DNA from: Dyella sp. C11
Lineage (GTDB): Bacteria; Pseudomonadota; Gammaproteobacteria; Xanthomonadales; Rhodanobacteraceae
Reading direction: 5' to 3'
DNA length: 57,428 nucleotides
Assembly (NCBI RefSeq): GCF_003121485.1
Contig: NZ_QAVX01000022.1
Coordinates: forward strand, 1 to 57,428
A program made the position numbers and the translations under genes. The notes beneath the pieces are model-generated. The model did not search any database. It saw only the letters and a program-made list of their open reading frames with translations, and was not told the origin of the DNA. Of the stretch, positions 17,267-25,297 are shown one piece after another. Position 1 is the first letter of the stretch. Each line of letters starts with the position of its first letter.

Positions 17267-17358
17267 GCATATTTGTATAGCAGACCTTCTTCATTAGGCA
17301 ATTTTCTTTGCTCAGCCAAACGCCCAAGCTGGAACCACTTCCCGACGAGGACAACCTC
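17267..17358. promoter_or_regulatory. LysR/epimerase divergent promoter region
   Basis: This 92-bp gap is notably AT-richer than its surroundings and must hold both promoters. The interrupted dyad GCAATTTTCTTTGC at 17309-17322 fits a LysR-type recognition site in form only. I cannot place the -10 and -35 elements with confidence. Confidence 0.4.
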
Positions 17359-18345
17359 ATGCAGACGCAGCGAACGGCTTTGGTCATCGGCGCCAACGGT
17401 GGTATCGGACAGCAAACCTGCCAGGCCCTGCTGAAGCACGGCTGGCGAGTGCGCGCGCTTGTGCGCACCGCGCCCGATGCTCGTGGCCCCGTGGAATGGC
17501 ATACCGGTGACGCCATGAACCGGGCCGACGTACTTGCCGCGGCCGCGGGCGTGGATGTGATCGTCCACGCGGTGAATCCGCCGGGCTACAAGGGCTGGGA
17601 TCGGCTGGTGCTACCCATGCTGGACAACACTATCGCCGCCGCGCGTGCCCAGGGCGCGCGCATCGTGTTGCCCGGCACCATCTATAACTACGGTCCCGAT
17701 GCGTTTCCGTTGTTGAAAGAGGACTCGCCGCAGCATCCGCTCACCCGCAAAGGCGAGATTCGCGTCGACATGGAACGCCGACTGGAAGCGGCCTCGCGAT
17801 CGGGCGCGCGCGTGCTCATCCTTCGCTGCGGCGATTTCTTCGGCCCGCGCGCCGGCAACAACTGGTTCGCACAAGGCTTGATGCAACCAGGCAAGCCTGT
17901 GACGCGACTGACCTATCCCGGTGATTACGCCGTGAGCCACAGCTGGGCCTATCTTCCCGACGTGGCGCAAACCCTCGCACGCCTGCTTGATCGCGAAGAC
18001 GAACTCGATGCGTTCGAACGCTTCCACTTCGGCGGCCATTGGCTGGACGGTCACGCCATGCTCGCCGCCGTGCGTCGCGCCGCAGGCAACGACCGCATCA
18101 AGGCAGCACGCTTTCCCTGGTGGCTGGCACGACTTGCTTCGCCGTTCCACGAGACGATGCGCGAGCTCTGCAAAATGCGTTACCTGTGGCGCGAGCCGGT
18201 TCAACTCGATGACGCCAGGCTCGCGGCCTTTCTCGGCGGCCATCTGTATTCGCCGTTGGACGACGCGGTTCACGCGACGCTCGTCGCGAACGGAGCCATT
18301 CGCCAGGATGCTTCCATCAACACGCCGTCGCATGTCGATGCATGA
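17359..18345 (+). CDS. NAD(P)-dependent epimerase/dehydratase-like oxidoreductase
   Basis: The 328-residue protein starts with a Rossmann fold, TALVIGANGGIGQQTCQALL (GxxGxxG at residues ~11-17). It continues with the extended-SDR pattern VDVIVHAVNPPGYKGWD, GARIVLPGTIYNYGPDAFPL and RVLILRCGDFFGPRAGNNWF. The classic YxxxK is not clear: a YNYG lies at the expected Tyr position and a Lys follows at HPLTRKGEIR, so it is probably an atypical SDR or an NmrA-like sugar-nucleotide epimerase relative. ATG 17359 is selected because CGAGG lies eight bases upstream. It is probably regulated by the divergent LysR protein. The 3' end abuts an 18-bp perfect hairpin. Confidence 0.82.
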   Translation: MQTQRTALVIGANGGIGQQTCQALLKHGWRVRALVRTAPDARGPVEWHTGDAMNRADVLAAAAGVDVIVHAVNPPGYKGWDRLVLPMLDNTIAAARAQGARIVLPGTIYNYGPDAFPLLKEDSPQHPLTRKGEIRVDMERRLEAASRSGARVLILRCGDFFGPRAGNNWFAQGLMQPGKPVTRLTYPGDYAVSHSWAYLPDVAQTLARLLDREDELDAFERFHFGGHWLDGHAMLAAVRRAAGNDRIKAARFPWWLARLASPFHETMRELCKMRYLWREPVQLDDARLAAFLGGHLYSPLDDAVHATLVANGAIRQDASINTPSHVDA

Positions 18346-18389
18346 AGCGTTGCACGGTTCGCGACGACTGCCGCGAACCGTGCAACGCT
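18346..18389. terminator. perfect 18-bp stem hairpin between convergent genes
   Basis: The arms are 18346-18363 and 18372-18389, exact reverse complements of 18 bases (AGCGTTGCACGGTTCGCG) with the eight-base loop ACGACTGC. It begins on the base after the epimerase stop and ends two bases before the cytochrome gene stop, filling the 46-bp gap. There is no T-run on either side. Confidence 0.75.
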
Positions 18390-18391
18390 GA

Positions 18392-19675
18392 TCAGTCGAT
18401 CGGCGTGTGGCGATACTTCACGACATCGCGCTCCAGCACCACCGACGCCGTGTTCGACCACGACTGGCGAATGTAAGTCACCACCGCGGCAACGTCGGCA
18501 TCGCTGAGTTGCTGCGCGAAGGGCGGCATGGAATACGGCCGCGGGTTGCCTTGCGTCACCGGCGCAAAACCGCCCAGCAACACCACGCGCATCGCGTTGA
18601 TGCCGGTGGGTTCGTTCACGGAGGAATTGCCGTTCAGCGGCGGATACACGCCAGCCACGCCACCGCCGTCCTTGCCGTGGCAGTCGGCGCAACGCTCGGC
18701 ATAGATCTTCGCGCCATGCTGCATGATGGCGCGCGTATCGAGCTGCGTTTTCCCGGACACGGATGCTGCGCGTGGCGGCAGCGACTGCAGGTACGTTGCC
18801 ATCGCATGCAGGTCATCGTCGTGCATGTGCTGCGTGCTGCGCGCAACCACTTCGGCCATCGGACCAAACGCCGTGCCGCGTGCGGATTGTCCCGTCTTCA
18901 GCAGATCGACGATGTCCTGCTCGCTCCAGCCCGCAAGGCCGCCATTGGTTTGCGTGCTGAGATCGGGTGCGTACCAGTTCTGCGAAGGAATCTGTCCACC
19001 GGCCAACGACGCGTTGCCCTGCTGGCCGCCCAGCGAATCGCGCGGCGCGTGGCACTCGTTGCAGTGACCCAGTCCCTGAACCAGGTAGGCACCACGATTC
19101 CAGGCGTCGGACTTCGACGGATCACGCTGGAATTCACCCTCCTTGAAGTACAGCGCGCGCCACGCCTTCAGGCTGTTGCGCACGCTGTAGGGAAACGAAA
19201 GCGTGGCCGGTTGCGCGGGCGCGTGCACCGGTGCCAGCGATTGCAGATACGCGAACATGGCGAGCGCGTCGTCGCGCGACACCTTCGTGAACGACGTATA
19301 CGAAAACACGGGATACAACAGTTCGCCGTGGCGACCCTTGCCGCTGTGCAACGCTTGCCAGAAATCCTCGAAGCTCCACTCGCCCAGACCCGTGTCGCGG
19401 TCAGGCGTGATGTTGGGCGACGGGATATTGCCGAACGGCGTCGGCAGCACGCGACCACCGGCATAGAGCGCACCGCCCTGCCTGGTGTGGCACGACGCGC
19501 AATCACCCACGGTGGCCAGGTATTCGCCTTGGGCGATCAGCGCGGGATCTTTCAGCGTGGCGGCATCCACGGTGCTCGCCGACGTGGGCGCGGAGGGCCG
19601 CGACTCGCTGCGGAACAACCACCATCCGCCCGCTGCCAGCAGAAGCAGGACAACAACGATCACGATGCGTTTCAT
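18392..19675 (-). CDS. membrane-anchored triheme cytochrome c
   Basis: The 427-residue protein begins with an uncleaved-looking anchor or signal (MKRIVIVVVLLLLAAGGWWL). Three CxxCH heme c sites follow: CASCH near residue 60, CNECH near 205 and CADCH near 330, each with a distal Met candidate. The layout matches the three-heme cytochrome subunits of periplasmic alcohol, aldehyde and gluconate dehydrogenases (AdhB-like), which carry electrons to ubiquinone or an oxidase. No dehydrogenase gene is adjacent, so the donor is unknown. Its ATG overlaps the stop of the upstream diheme cytochrome gene (ATGA), so the two are coupled. Confidence 0.9.
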   Translation of the reverse strand: MKRIVIVVVLLLLAAGGWWLFRSESRPSAPTSASTVDAATLKDPALIAQGEYLATVGDCASCHTRQGGALYAGGRVLPTPFGNIPSPNITPDRDTGLGEWSFEDFWQALHSGKGRHGELLYPVFSYTSFTKVSRDDALAMFAYLQSLAPVHAPAQPATLSFPYSVRNSLKAWRALYFKEGEFQRDPSKSDAWNRGAYLVQGLGHCNECHAPRDSLGGQQGNASLAGGQIPSQNWYAPDLSTQTNGGLAGWSEQDIVDLLKTGQSARGTAFGPMAEVVARSTQHMHDDDLHAMATYLQSLPPRAASVSGKTQLDTRAIMQHGAKIYAERCADCHGKDGGGVAGVYPPLNGNSSVNEPTGINAMRVVLLGGFAPVTQGNPRPYSMPPFAQQLSDADVAAVVTYIRQSWSNTASVVLERDVVKYRHTPID

Positions 19676-20430
19676 GCGCCGTCTCCCTTGTCGCCCAGCA
19701 CGCCACAATGCAACGGCGGCGTCACGCTGCCCGCCGCTTGCGCATGCATGTCCGCGGGCAGCGTACGACTGGCGAGCCACGCCGACACGGCCGTGATGTC
19801 CGAATCGCTCAGGCGGTTGGCCATATCCGCCATGCAATCGGGTGCGACCGTCGCGCGGGTTTTCGTTCGCCAGGAACCCAGCTGCGAACTGATGTAGTCA
19901 TAAGGCAACCCGACAAGGCCGGGAATGTTCGGCTGCACGCCGGTGAGCTGGCTGCCATGGCATGCGGTGCAAGGCGGAATCTGCCGTGCCGCATCACCGT
20001 GCGTCACCAGGGTCTCTCCGCGCTGGAGCGTTTCCGCCGACACGTCCGGCACCGGCGATCGCTCGTAAGGCACCTCTTGCGCAGCGAAATACGCCGCAAT
20101 CTCCTCCATGTAGGCGGGACTGAGCTGGCGCACGGTGTATTCCATGGGCCCGTACTTGCGCAGGCCGTCCTGGAAGTCTTTCAACTGCCGCGCAAGATAA
20201 CCTGCCGGCTTGCCCGCAAGGCGCGGAAAGAAGCCGCTCTCCGGCGTGCCTTCACCATGAGTGCCGTGACATGCGATGCATGCAGCGATGCGTTGCTGCA
20301 AGGTGTCGGGAATGGCGGGATGCGGTGCATCTTGTGCCCGCGCTGCATGAGCATGCAGCAGCAACATCAGCACCATCCATGCGCTGATGACGCGCCAGTT
20401 CCGCGACCACTTCGCTGATAGGCTCTTCAT
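19672..20430 (-). CDS. periplasmic diheme cytochrome c (c4-like)
   Basis: The 252-residue product has a signal peptide (VISAWMVLMLLLHAHAARA, cleavage after ARA). Two tandem class I cytochrome domains follow, with CIACH near residue 52 and CTACH near 155, the layout of cytochrome c4. The segment GTHGEGTPESGFFPRLAGKP is typical of c4-like domains. It probably passes electrons between the inner-membrane chain and the triheme partner encoded next with a four-base overlap. I prefer ATG 20430; an in-frame ATG at 20448 would extend it by six residues and lacks a ribosome binding site. The 164-bp gap upstream holds a TATAAT embedded in an inverted repeat. Confidence 0.88.
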   Translation of the reverse strand: MKSLSAKWSRNWRVISAWMVLMLLLHAHAARAQDAPHPAIPDTLQQRIAACIACHGTHGEGTPESGFFPRLAGKPAGYLARQLKDFQDGLRKYGPMEYTVRQLSPAYMEEIAAYFAAQEVPYERSPVPDVSAETLQRGETLVTHGDAARQIPPCTACHGSQLTGVQPNIPGLVGLPYDYISSQLGSWRTKTRATVAPDCMADMANRLSDSDITAVSAWLASRTLPADMHAQAAGSVTPPLHCGVLGDKGDGA

Positions 20431-20484
20431 GTTCCCCGACCTGCGCATGAGGGCGCGGCACCACGACTGAAGCGCGCCGGAATG

Positions 20485-20510
20485 AAGGCCTGATTATAGG
20501 CGCAGGCCTT
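20485..20510 (-). promoter_or_regulatory. -10 element inside an inverted repeat upstream of the cytochrome operon
   Basis: AAGGCCTG and CAGGCCTT flank a ten-base centre that reads TATAAT on the minus strand (20493-20498). The position, 55-80 bp before the cytochrome start, fits a promoter with an overlapping operator. The -35 is weak (a TTGACG sits too far upstream), consistent with activator dependence or another sigma factor. Confidence 0.5.
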
Positions 20511-20594
20511 CCACGCTGCGTCGTCAAGCGACGAGGTCAAAGAGCGCAGCGACACCATGCCGCACGAGGCAGGCGTACCTCACGACTCAATGCT

Positions 20595-22277
20595 TCACGC
20601 CGATACGGGACGCGCCAACGGAACATCCACGGTGTCACGAACATCGACGCGCAGGGCATCGTGCAGCAGCAGGGTGACACCGAGGACGTCTTCGCTCTCG
20701 CGCTCATGCACCACGCCGCCATAGATCAGCGCACGCTCCCGCACGGTTGTCATGCCCTGGCCGTTGGTGCCGAGCAGCGACACCATCTGGCGCCACTCAG
20801 GCACGGGACGTCCGCGCAAGGCGGGTGCAGCGCGTGCGCCGGTCATGCGCAGCACGACCCAGCGGCGGCCGTGGGTGCAGCCGCCGCGGATATGCACGCG
20901 AATCCGCTTCATGGGCTCGCGAGCCAGCATGTAGACCAACACTTCGCACGCTTGCCGATACAGCATCATGTGCACGTCGGGCGCCAACAAATTGAGCCCG
21001 TCACCGGTGAGCGTGCAGTGATAGCGCGCGCCCACCAACGACGCCGCCTTCGACAGCGGGCCGTTCTGGAACGTGGCCGCCAAACCGTGCTCACGCCACG
21101 CGCGCGGATGCAAGGCGTCGGAAAGACGCTGCATTTCCATCTGCGTCAGGTCCAGGTGCCGCGCGTAGCTCTGTTCCATGTTGGCGGGCAAGACGGGACG
21201 CAGCCGGTCCATCATCCGGCGCTGGCCATCCCGCATGGATTGCCCCAGTCGATCCAGCGACTCGGCCACATGACGAAGTCGCAGTTCCTCCTGATAGAGA
21301 CCTTGTTGCGCGAGCAGGAAACCGCGCAGCCTGTCGTCACCCGACGCTTCGCCCATGGCCGCCGTCCCCGATTTCGGCGACAGGCGCGCACCCAGCATCA
21401 CAAGGCTGGATACGGCGAAAGCAATGAGCGCCTGCGCCTGGATCACGGCCGGGTCGCGCACTACCGTCATCGTCAACTGGATGGCCACGCTGGCAAGCAG
21501 GCCACCCACCGAGGCACCTTGCCAACCCCACCGCATGGTCAGCCAGGCCACCGGAAGGAACATGGCCAGACGCGCCACTTCGACGACCTCTTCGCCATGA
21601 CTCGCCGATGCCAGCCACACCAGCAAGGCCAGCGGCGGCACGACACCCTTGATGCAGTCCATGGCGACAGCCCACTTGGGCGACGGTGCTCCGGCAGGCT
21701 GCCAGCGCGACGACCAGCTCATCCACGCAAACACGGCCGGTACCAGCGTGAGCGCACCGAGGTAGCTGCCCAGGAAGTACTCCAGTAACACATGCGTGGT
21801 GATGGCCGGCGGCGTCTCGCCCGGCGGCAGCGTCAGCACGGCCAACGTTGCGGTGTTCACGAGTGCGCTAATCGTGCTGCCCACGAACACACTGCTCATC
21901 AGGGCGCCGACATTGACCACGCCCTCCCTGAACACGGTGACGCGGCGGCGATACCACACGAAGACCGGCGCACTCAGCAGAATCGGCGGCACCGTGACGA
22001 ACACGGCCCAAAGCGTTCCAAAACGGTCATGACTTGACCATCCCAGCCAGGCAAGGGGAATGGCCTCGCCCACGGCCAACGCCAACCAGTAACGCGGCGG
22101 CACCAGCAGCAGGCAGAGCACGCGCAGACCCGCATTGAGATTCCAATGCGAGACAGAAAACTCTCTCAGTACCGGGTAGGCAACCGCATAAGCCAACACC
22201 ACGCACAGCTGCCTGACCGCTGCCTGGAACGCGCTGTGTGTCCTTGCGCCCTGCTTCCCTTTCGTTGCCGTGACCAT
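20595..22277 (-). CDS. MASE1 membrane sensor with degenerate histidine-kinase-like C-terminus
   Basis: The N-terminal ~300 residues are a MASE1-type integral membrane sensor module with eight or so helices (LCVVLAYAVAYPVLREFSVS, LLLVPPRYWLALAVGEAIP, GSYLGALTLVPAVFAWMSW). The C-terminal ~230 residues resemble the DesK/NarL-type kinase core. The H-box position reads AESLDRLGQ, where active kinases have ELHDxLGQ, so the phosphoacceptor His is Leu. The N-box reads YRQACEVLVYMLARE, without the Asn and His. The first G-box lacks its Asp. The last G-box (GTNGQGMTTVRERALIYGG) is kept. It is therefore probably a pseudokinase or regulator. Three 11-bp-spaced repeats lie just upstream (22312-22339). No response regulator gene is adjacent. 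Confidence 0.78.
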   Translation of the reverse strand: MVTATKGKQGARTHSAFQAAVRQLCVVLAYAVAYPVLREFSVSHWNLNAGLRVLCLLLVPPRYWLALAVGEAIPLAWLGWSSHDRFGTLWAVFVTVPPILLSAPVFVWYRRRVTVFREGVVNVGALMSSVFVGSTISALVNTATLAVLTLPPGETPPAITTHVLLEYFLGSYLGALTLVPAVFAWMSWSSRWQPAGAPSPKWAVAMDCIKGVVPPLALLVWLASASHGEEVVEVARLAMFLPVAWLTMRWGWQGASVGGLLASVAIQLTMTVVRDPAVIQAQALIAFAVSSLVMLGARLSPKSGTAAMGEASGDDRLRGFLLAQQGLYQEELRLRHVAESLDRLGQSMRDGQRRMMDRLRPVLPANMEQSYARHLDLTQMEMQRLSDALHPRAWREHGLAATFQNGPLSKAASLVGARYHCTLTGDGLNLLAPDVHMMLYRQACEVLVYMLAREPMKRIRVHIRGGCTHGRRWVVLRMTGARAAPALRGRPVPEWRQMVSLLGTNGQGMTTVRERALIYGGVVHERESEDVLGVTLLLHDALRVDVRDTVDVPLARPVSA

Positions 22278-22298
22278 CGCGTCGTGCCAACCCCTGTT

Positions 22299-22339
22299 AT
22301 TGAACGTCGCTCTGCAGGCCCTCTGAAGATGACCTGAAG
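22299..22339 (-). promoter_or_regulatory. 11-bp-period direct repeats and promoter of the MASE1 gene
   Basis: Plus-strand hexamers CTGCAG (22312), CTGAAG (22323) and CTGAAG (22334) are spaced exactly 11 bp apart, the form of OmpR/PhoB-family response-regulator sites. On the minus strand TTCAGA (22322-22327) and TTCAAT (22299-22304), 17 bp apart, could be the -35 and -10, so the repeats would overlap the -35. Confidence 0.5.
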
Positions 22340-22432
22340 GTGAACCGGCGGCGTTGTGACGATTGTCGCAGGAAAATGCCTACGTAACTCGCTGCGATGC
22401 GTCACTCGACCGACCTACGTGTTTCTCCATGC

Positions 22433-22462
22433 AAAAAGAAAGCCCGGCGAGGCCGGGCTTTC
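22433..22462 (-). terminator. intrinsic terminator of the dsbB-aroG operon
   Basis: GAAAGCCCGGC / GCCGGGCTTTC form a perfect 11-bp stem with a three-base loop, followed on the minus strand by TTCTTTTTG. It lies 20 bp after the DAHP synthase stop. Confidence 0.93.
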
Positions 22463-22481
22463 AACTTTGAACAGAATTTTT

Positions 22482-23867
22482 TTATCGCGTTGGCGTGCCT
22501 ACGGATTTGCGCACGATCAGCATGGCCAGCTCCAGCGACTGCTCGTAATTGAGCCGTGGGTCGACCATCGACTTGTAGGCACGATCCAAATCAGCCTCGT
22601 TGAGATCGCGGGCACCGCCCATGCATTCAGTAACGTCTTCGCCCGTCAGTTCAAGATGAACACCGCCAAGGCGCGTGCCGGCAGCAGCGTGAATATCGAA
22701 CGCCTGGTCCAGCTCACCGCGAATGTTGTCGAAGCGACGGGTCTTGTAACCGTTGGATGTCGTTTCCGTATTGCCGTGCATGGGATCGGCCACCCAGAGC
22801 ACCCGCCGCCCTTCACGCTTCACCGCATCCAGCAGCGGCGGCAAGGCGCGGGCAATGCCTCCATTGCCCATGCGGTGAATCAAGGTAAGCCGGCCCGGCT
22901 CATCCTCGGGATTGAGCGCCTCGATCAGGGGCAACAGCTGATCCGGCGTCACCGACGGACCAATCTTCACCGCGATGGGATTGCGGATGCCGCGGAAGTA
23001 CTCCACGTGTGCGCCATCGAGCGCCGCCGTGCGCATGCCGATCCACGGGAAATGGGTAGAGAGGTTGAACCAGCCCTGGTGACGCGGCACGCGGCGCGTA
23101 AGCGCCTGCTCGTAGTGCAGCAGCAAGGCTTCATGCGAAGTGAAGAAATCCACGCGCGAAAAACCCGCGATGGGTCCGGCCAGCGTCTCCATGAAACGCA
23201 GGGAATCGCCAATGGCCGTCACCATGCGGCGATATTCCGCCGCCAACGGCGAGTGCTCGACCCAGGCAAGATCCCAGTATTCCGGATGATGGAGATCCGC
23301 GAATCCGCCATCGATCAGCGCGCGCACGAAATTCATGGTGAGTGCTGAATGCGCATGCGCCTGGATCAAACGCTGCGGATCGGGCCGCCGTGCTTCGGGC
23401 GTGAAATCAGGGGCGTTCACCACGTCGCCGCGAAAACTCGGCAGCGTCACGCCATCGCGTGTCTCGGTATCGGCCGAACGCGGCTTGGCGTACTGCCCGG
23501 CAAAACGTCCGACGCGCAACACGGGCTTTTGCAGCCCGTGCACCAGCACCAGGCTCATCTGCAGGAGCACCTTGAGCCGGTTGGAAATGATGGGGCTGGT
23601 GCAGTCGGCAAAGCTCTCGGCACAGTCGCCGCCCTGCAGCAGGAACCGCTCGCCTTCCTGGGCCTCGGCCAGCGCCTTCTTCAGCGACAGCACTTCCCAC
23701 GACGTCACCAGCGGCGGCAGCGTGGAGAGTTGTTCCGTCGCACGGGCAAGCTCAACAGCGTCTTCGTACAGCGGCTGCTGCAACGCCTGCCGGTCCTGCC
23801 AGCTGCGTGGCGACCAGCCTTCGGCCTGGTGCATGGTTGACGGCGTTACTGGCGTGGACTGCGACAT
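22482..23867 (-). CDS. class II 3-deoxy-7-phosphoheptulonate (DAHP) synthase
   Basis: The enzyme condenses phosphoenolpyruvate with erythrose 4-phosphate, the first step of the shikimate pathway. At 461 residues it is a plant/mycobacterial-type class II enzyme, unrelated in sequence to E. coli AroG. Metal and substrate motifs are intact: GGDCAESF (Cys ligand), RVGRFAGQYAKPRS, DVVNAPDF, STHFPWIGMRT, NPIAVKIGPS, WVADPMHGNT (His ligand), LELTGEDVTEC (Glu) and MVDPRLNYEQS (Asp). ATG 23867 with AGG at suitable spacing is preferred to GTG 23876. dsbB ends only 13 bp upstream, so the two form an operon closed by the terminator at 22433-22462. Confidence 0.95.
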   Translation of the reverse strand: MSQSTPVTPSTMHQAEGWSPRSWQDRQALQQPLYEDAVELARATEQLSTLPPLVTSWEVLSLKKALAEAQEGERFLLQGGDCAESFADCTSPIISNRLKVLLQMSLVLVHGLQKPVLRVGRFAGQYAKPRSADTETRDGVTLPSFRGDVVNAPDFTPEARRPDPQRLIQAHAHSALTMNFVRALIDGGFADLHHPEYWDLAWVEHSPLAAEYRRMVTAIGDSLRFMETLAGPIAGFSRVDFFTSHEALLLHYEQALTRRVPRHQGWFNLSTHFPWIGMRTAALDGAHVEYFRGIRNPIAVKIGPSVTPDQLLPLIEALNPEDEPGRLTLIHRMGNGGIARALPPLLDAVKREGRRVLWVADPMHGNTETTSNGYKTRRFDNIRGELDQAFDIHAAAGTRLGGVHLELTGEDVTECMGGARDLNEADLDRAYKSMVDPRLNYEQSLELAMLIVRKSVGTPTR

Positions 23868-23880
23868 GGATGACACCTGA

Positions 23881-24378
23881 TCAGACGCGCTTGCGCGACG
23901 CGGCGTAAACCGCCGCCACTACCAGCAGCAGATACCACATCAGCGTCCATGCCGGCATCGGCAGGCCAAGCACCGGCTCCAGCTTGGCGCATTCACCCGA
24001 ACCGGTGAACACCATTTTCAGCACCTTGGCGAACGGGAACGTATCCATCATGTAGCCAAGGTTCGGACCGCAGGCCGGAATCTCGTCGGCCGGCAGGGTC
24101 TGCAACCACAGATGGCGACCCGCCGTGGCGATACCACCGATGGCACCCAGTACCACGCCGCCCGCGTACACCCAGCGGGCACCACCACGCGGCGCATGCA
24201 AGCCGCCGATCAGGAAAAAGACCCCCATCACCATGAACGCGATGCGCTGGAAGATACACAGCGGGCACGGAATCATGTTGAGCACGTGTTCGGCGTAGAG
24301 CGCAAAACCCAGCAAGGCCACGCACACGACGAAACCGGCGAGATAGGTGGTGCGGTACGACCAGCGGAAAGGATTCAT
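23881..24378 (-). CDS. dsbB: disulfide bond formation protein DsbB
   Basis: DsbB reoxidises periplasmic DsbA and passes electrons to ubiquinone. The 165-residue protein has four membrane helices and both redox pairs. The first is the CPLC motif in MIPCPLCIFQRIAFM (residues ~36-41). The second pair sits in the second periplasmic loop, in PACGPNLGYMMDTF and SGECAKLEPVLGLPMPAW. The neighbouring QRIAF and a conserved Arg agree with the quinone site. It is first in a two-gene operon with the DAHP synthase. Its promoter must lie in the 180 bp between its start and the rplQ terminator; I could not identify clear elements there. Confidence 0.94.
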   Translation of the reverse strand: MNPFRWSYRTTYLAGFVVCVALLGFALYAEHVLNMIPCPLCIFQRIAFMVMGVFFLIGGLHAPRGGARWVYAGGVVLGAIGGIATAGRHLWLQTLPADEIPACGPNLGYMMDTFPFAKVLKMVFTGSGECAKLEPVLGLPMPAWTLMWYLLLVVAAVYAASRKRV

Positions 24379-24556
24379 GAGGTGGCTTTGTTGCGTTGCG
24401 AGAACGGGACATTACCCGCTCGCCCCGTCCCTGTCAGCCCTGCCGGAATGCCCAGCAACGGTGCGGGAACTTCCGGGCAAATGCGCTTCCGCGGCGCCCT
24501 TGATGTCACCACGAAAATCCGGCTTTGACCCAGCCGCTTTTCATCCCCCAGAAAGA

Positions 24557-24590
24557 CAAAGCCCCGGCAGGTCACCCCGCCAGGGCTTTG
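24557..24590 (-). terminator. terminator of the alpha ribosomal operon
   Basis: CAAAGCCCCGGC pairs with GCCAGGGCTTTG with one mismatch, and TCTTTCT follows on the minus strand. It lies 24 bp after rplQ and ends the S10-spc-alpha transcript. Confidence 0.85.
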
Positions 24591-24613
24591 CAGATCGCTT
24601 CGCGTTCGACCGA

Positions 24614-24994
24614 TTACTCGGCGGATTCGCCGGTGCTCGGACGATCGACCAGTTCGACGTAAGCCATCGGCGCGTTATCGCCAGCGCGGAAACCGCACTT
24701 GAGGATGCGCAGGTAGCCGCCGGGACGGGTCTGGTAACGCGGGCCAAGCTCGACGAACAGCTTGCCGACAGCTTCCTTGTCGCGCAGGCGCGCAAAGGCG
24801 AGACGACGGTTGGCAACGCCATCGGTCTTGGCGAGCGTGATGAGCGGCTCGGCGACGCGACGGAGTTCCTTGGCCTTGGGAAGGGTGGTGCGGATCAGCT
24901 CGTGCTTGATCAGCGACGCGGCCATGTTCTTGAACATGGCTTCGCGGTGGCTGCTCGTGCGGTTGAGCTTGCGACCGGATTTCTGGTGGCGCAT
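24614..24994 (-). CDS. rplQ: 50S ribosomal protein L17
   Basis: L17 binds 23S rRNA near the tunnel exit. The 126-residue protein begins [20 protein letters not shown], the invariant L17 start, and contains [21 protein letters not shown] and [21 protein letters not shown]. It is the last gene of the alpha operon and is followed by a terminator. Unusually, 303 bp separate it from rpoA, and that gap contains several strong hairpins. Confidence 0.98.
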   Translation of the reverse strand: MRHQKSGRKLNRTSSHREAMFKNMAASLIKHELIRTTLPKAKELRRVAEPLITLAKTDGVANRRLAFARLRDKEAVGKLFVELGPRYQTRPGGYLRILKCGFRAGDNAPMAYVELVDRPSTGESAE

Positions 24995-25297
24995 GGCAAT
25001 ACTCTCTATGTCTGTTGTTATGAAAAGCCGGCGGTTATGTCCGACTTCCCGCGGTTTCCCGCTGATGAAGCCCTTCGTGGAACGGGCTCTTGTTGAGCAG
25101 AACGATCGAAGTCGATCGTTGAAGGCGCCTGCAAAATCCGAGGGTTGAACACTCGTCAGGCTGCCAAGACCAAGCGACCAAGGGGGTCACCCGAAAAACA
25201 ATGCGGCTCGGTGGCCGCTTTGGAAAACTGGCGAGCACATGGAGTGCGCTCGCCAGCTTGCCTTACCACGGGCGGCCGCGAACGGCCGCCTTGTTTC
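24995..25297 (-). other. rpoA-rplQ spacer with three hairpins
   Basis: No coding region is evident in these 303 bases. Going along the minus strand there is GGCGGCCG-TTCG-CGGCCGCC directly after rpoA (25271-25290). Next is CTGGCGAGC / GCTCGCCAG with an 11-base loop (25228-25256), and then AACGATCGA-CT-TCGATCGTT (25101-25120). None has a downstream T-run. They could slow or process the transcript so that L17 and alpha are made at different levels. Confidence 0.6.

Noticed and set aside
22482-24378. A leader-peptide attenuator for the DAHP synthase
   Set aside because: The gene starts 13 bp after dsbB, leaving no room for one, and no aromatic-rich leader peptide was seen before dsbB.
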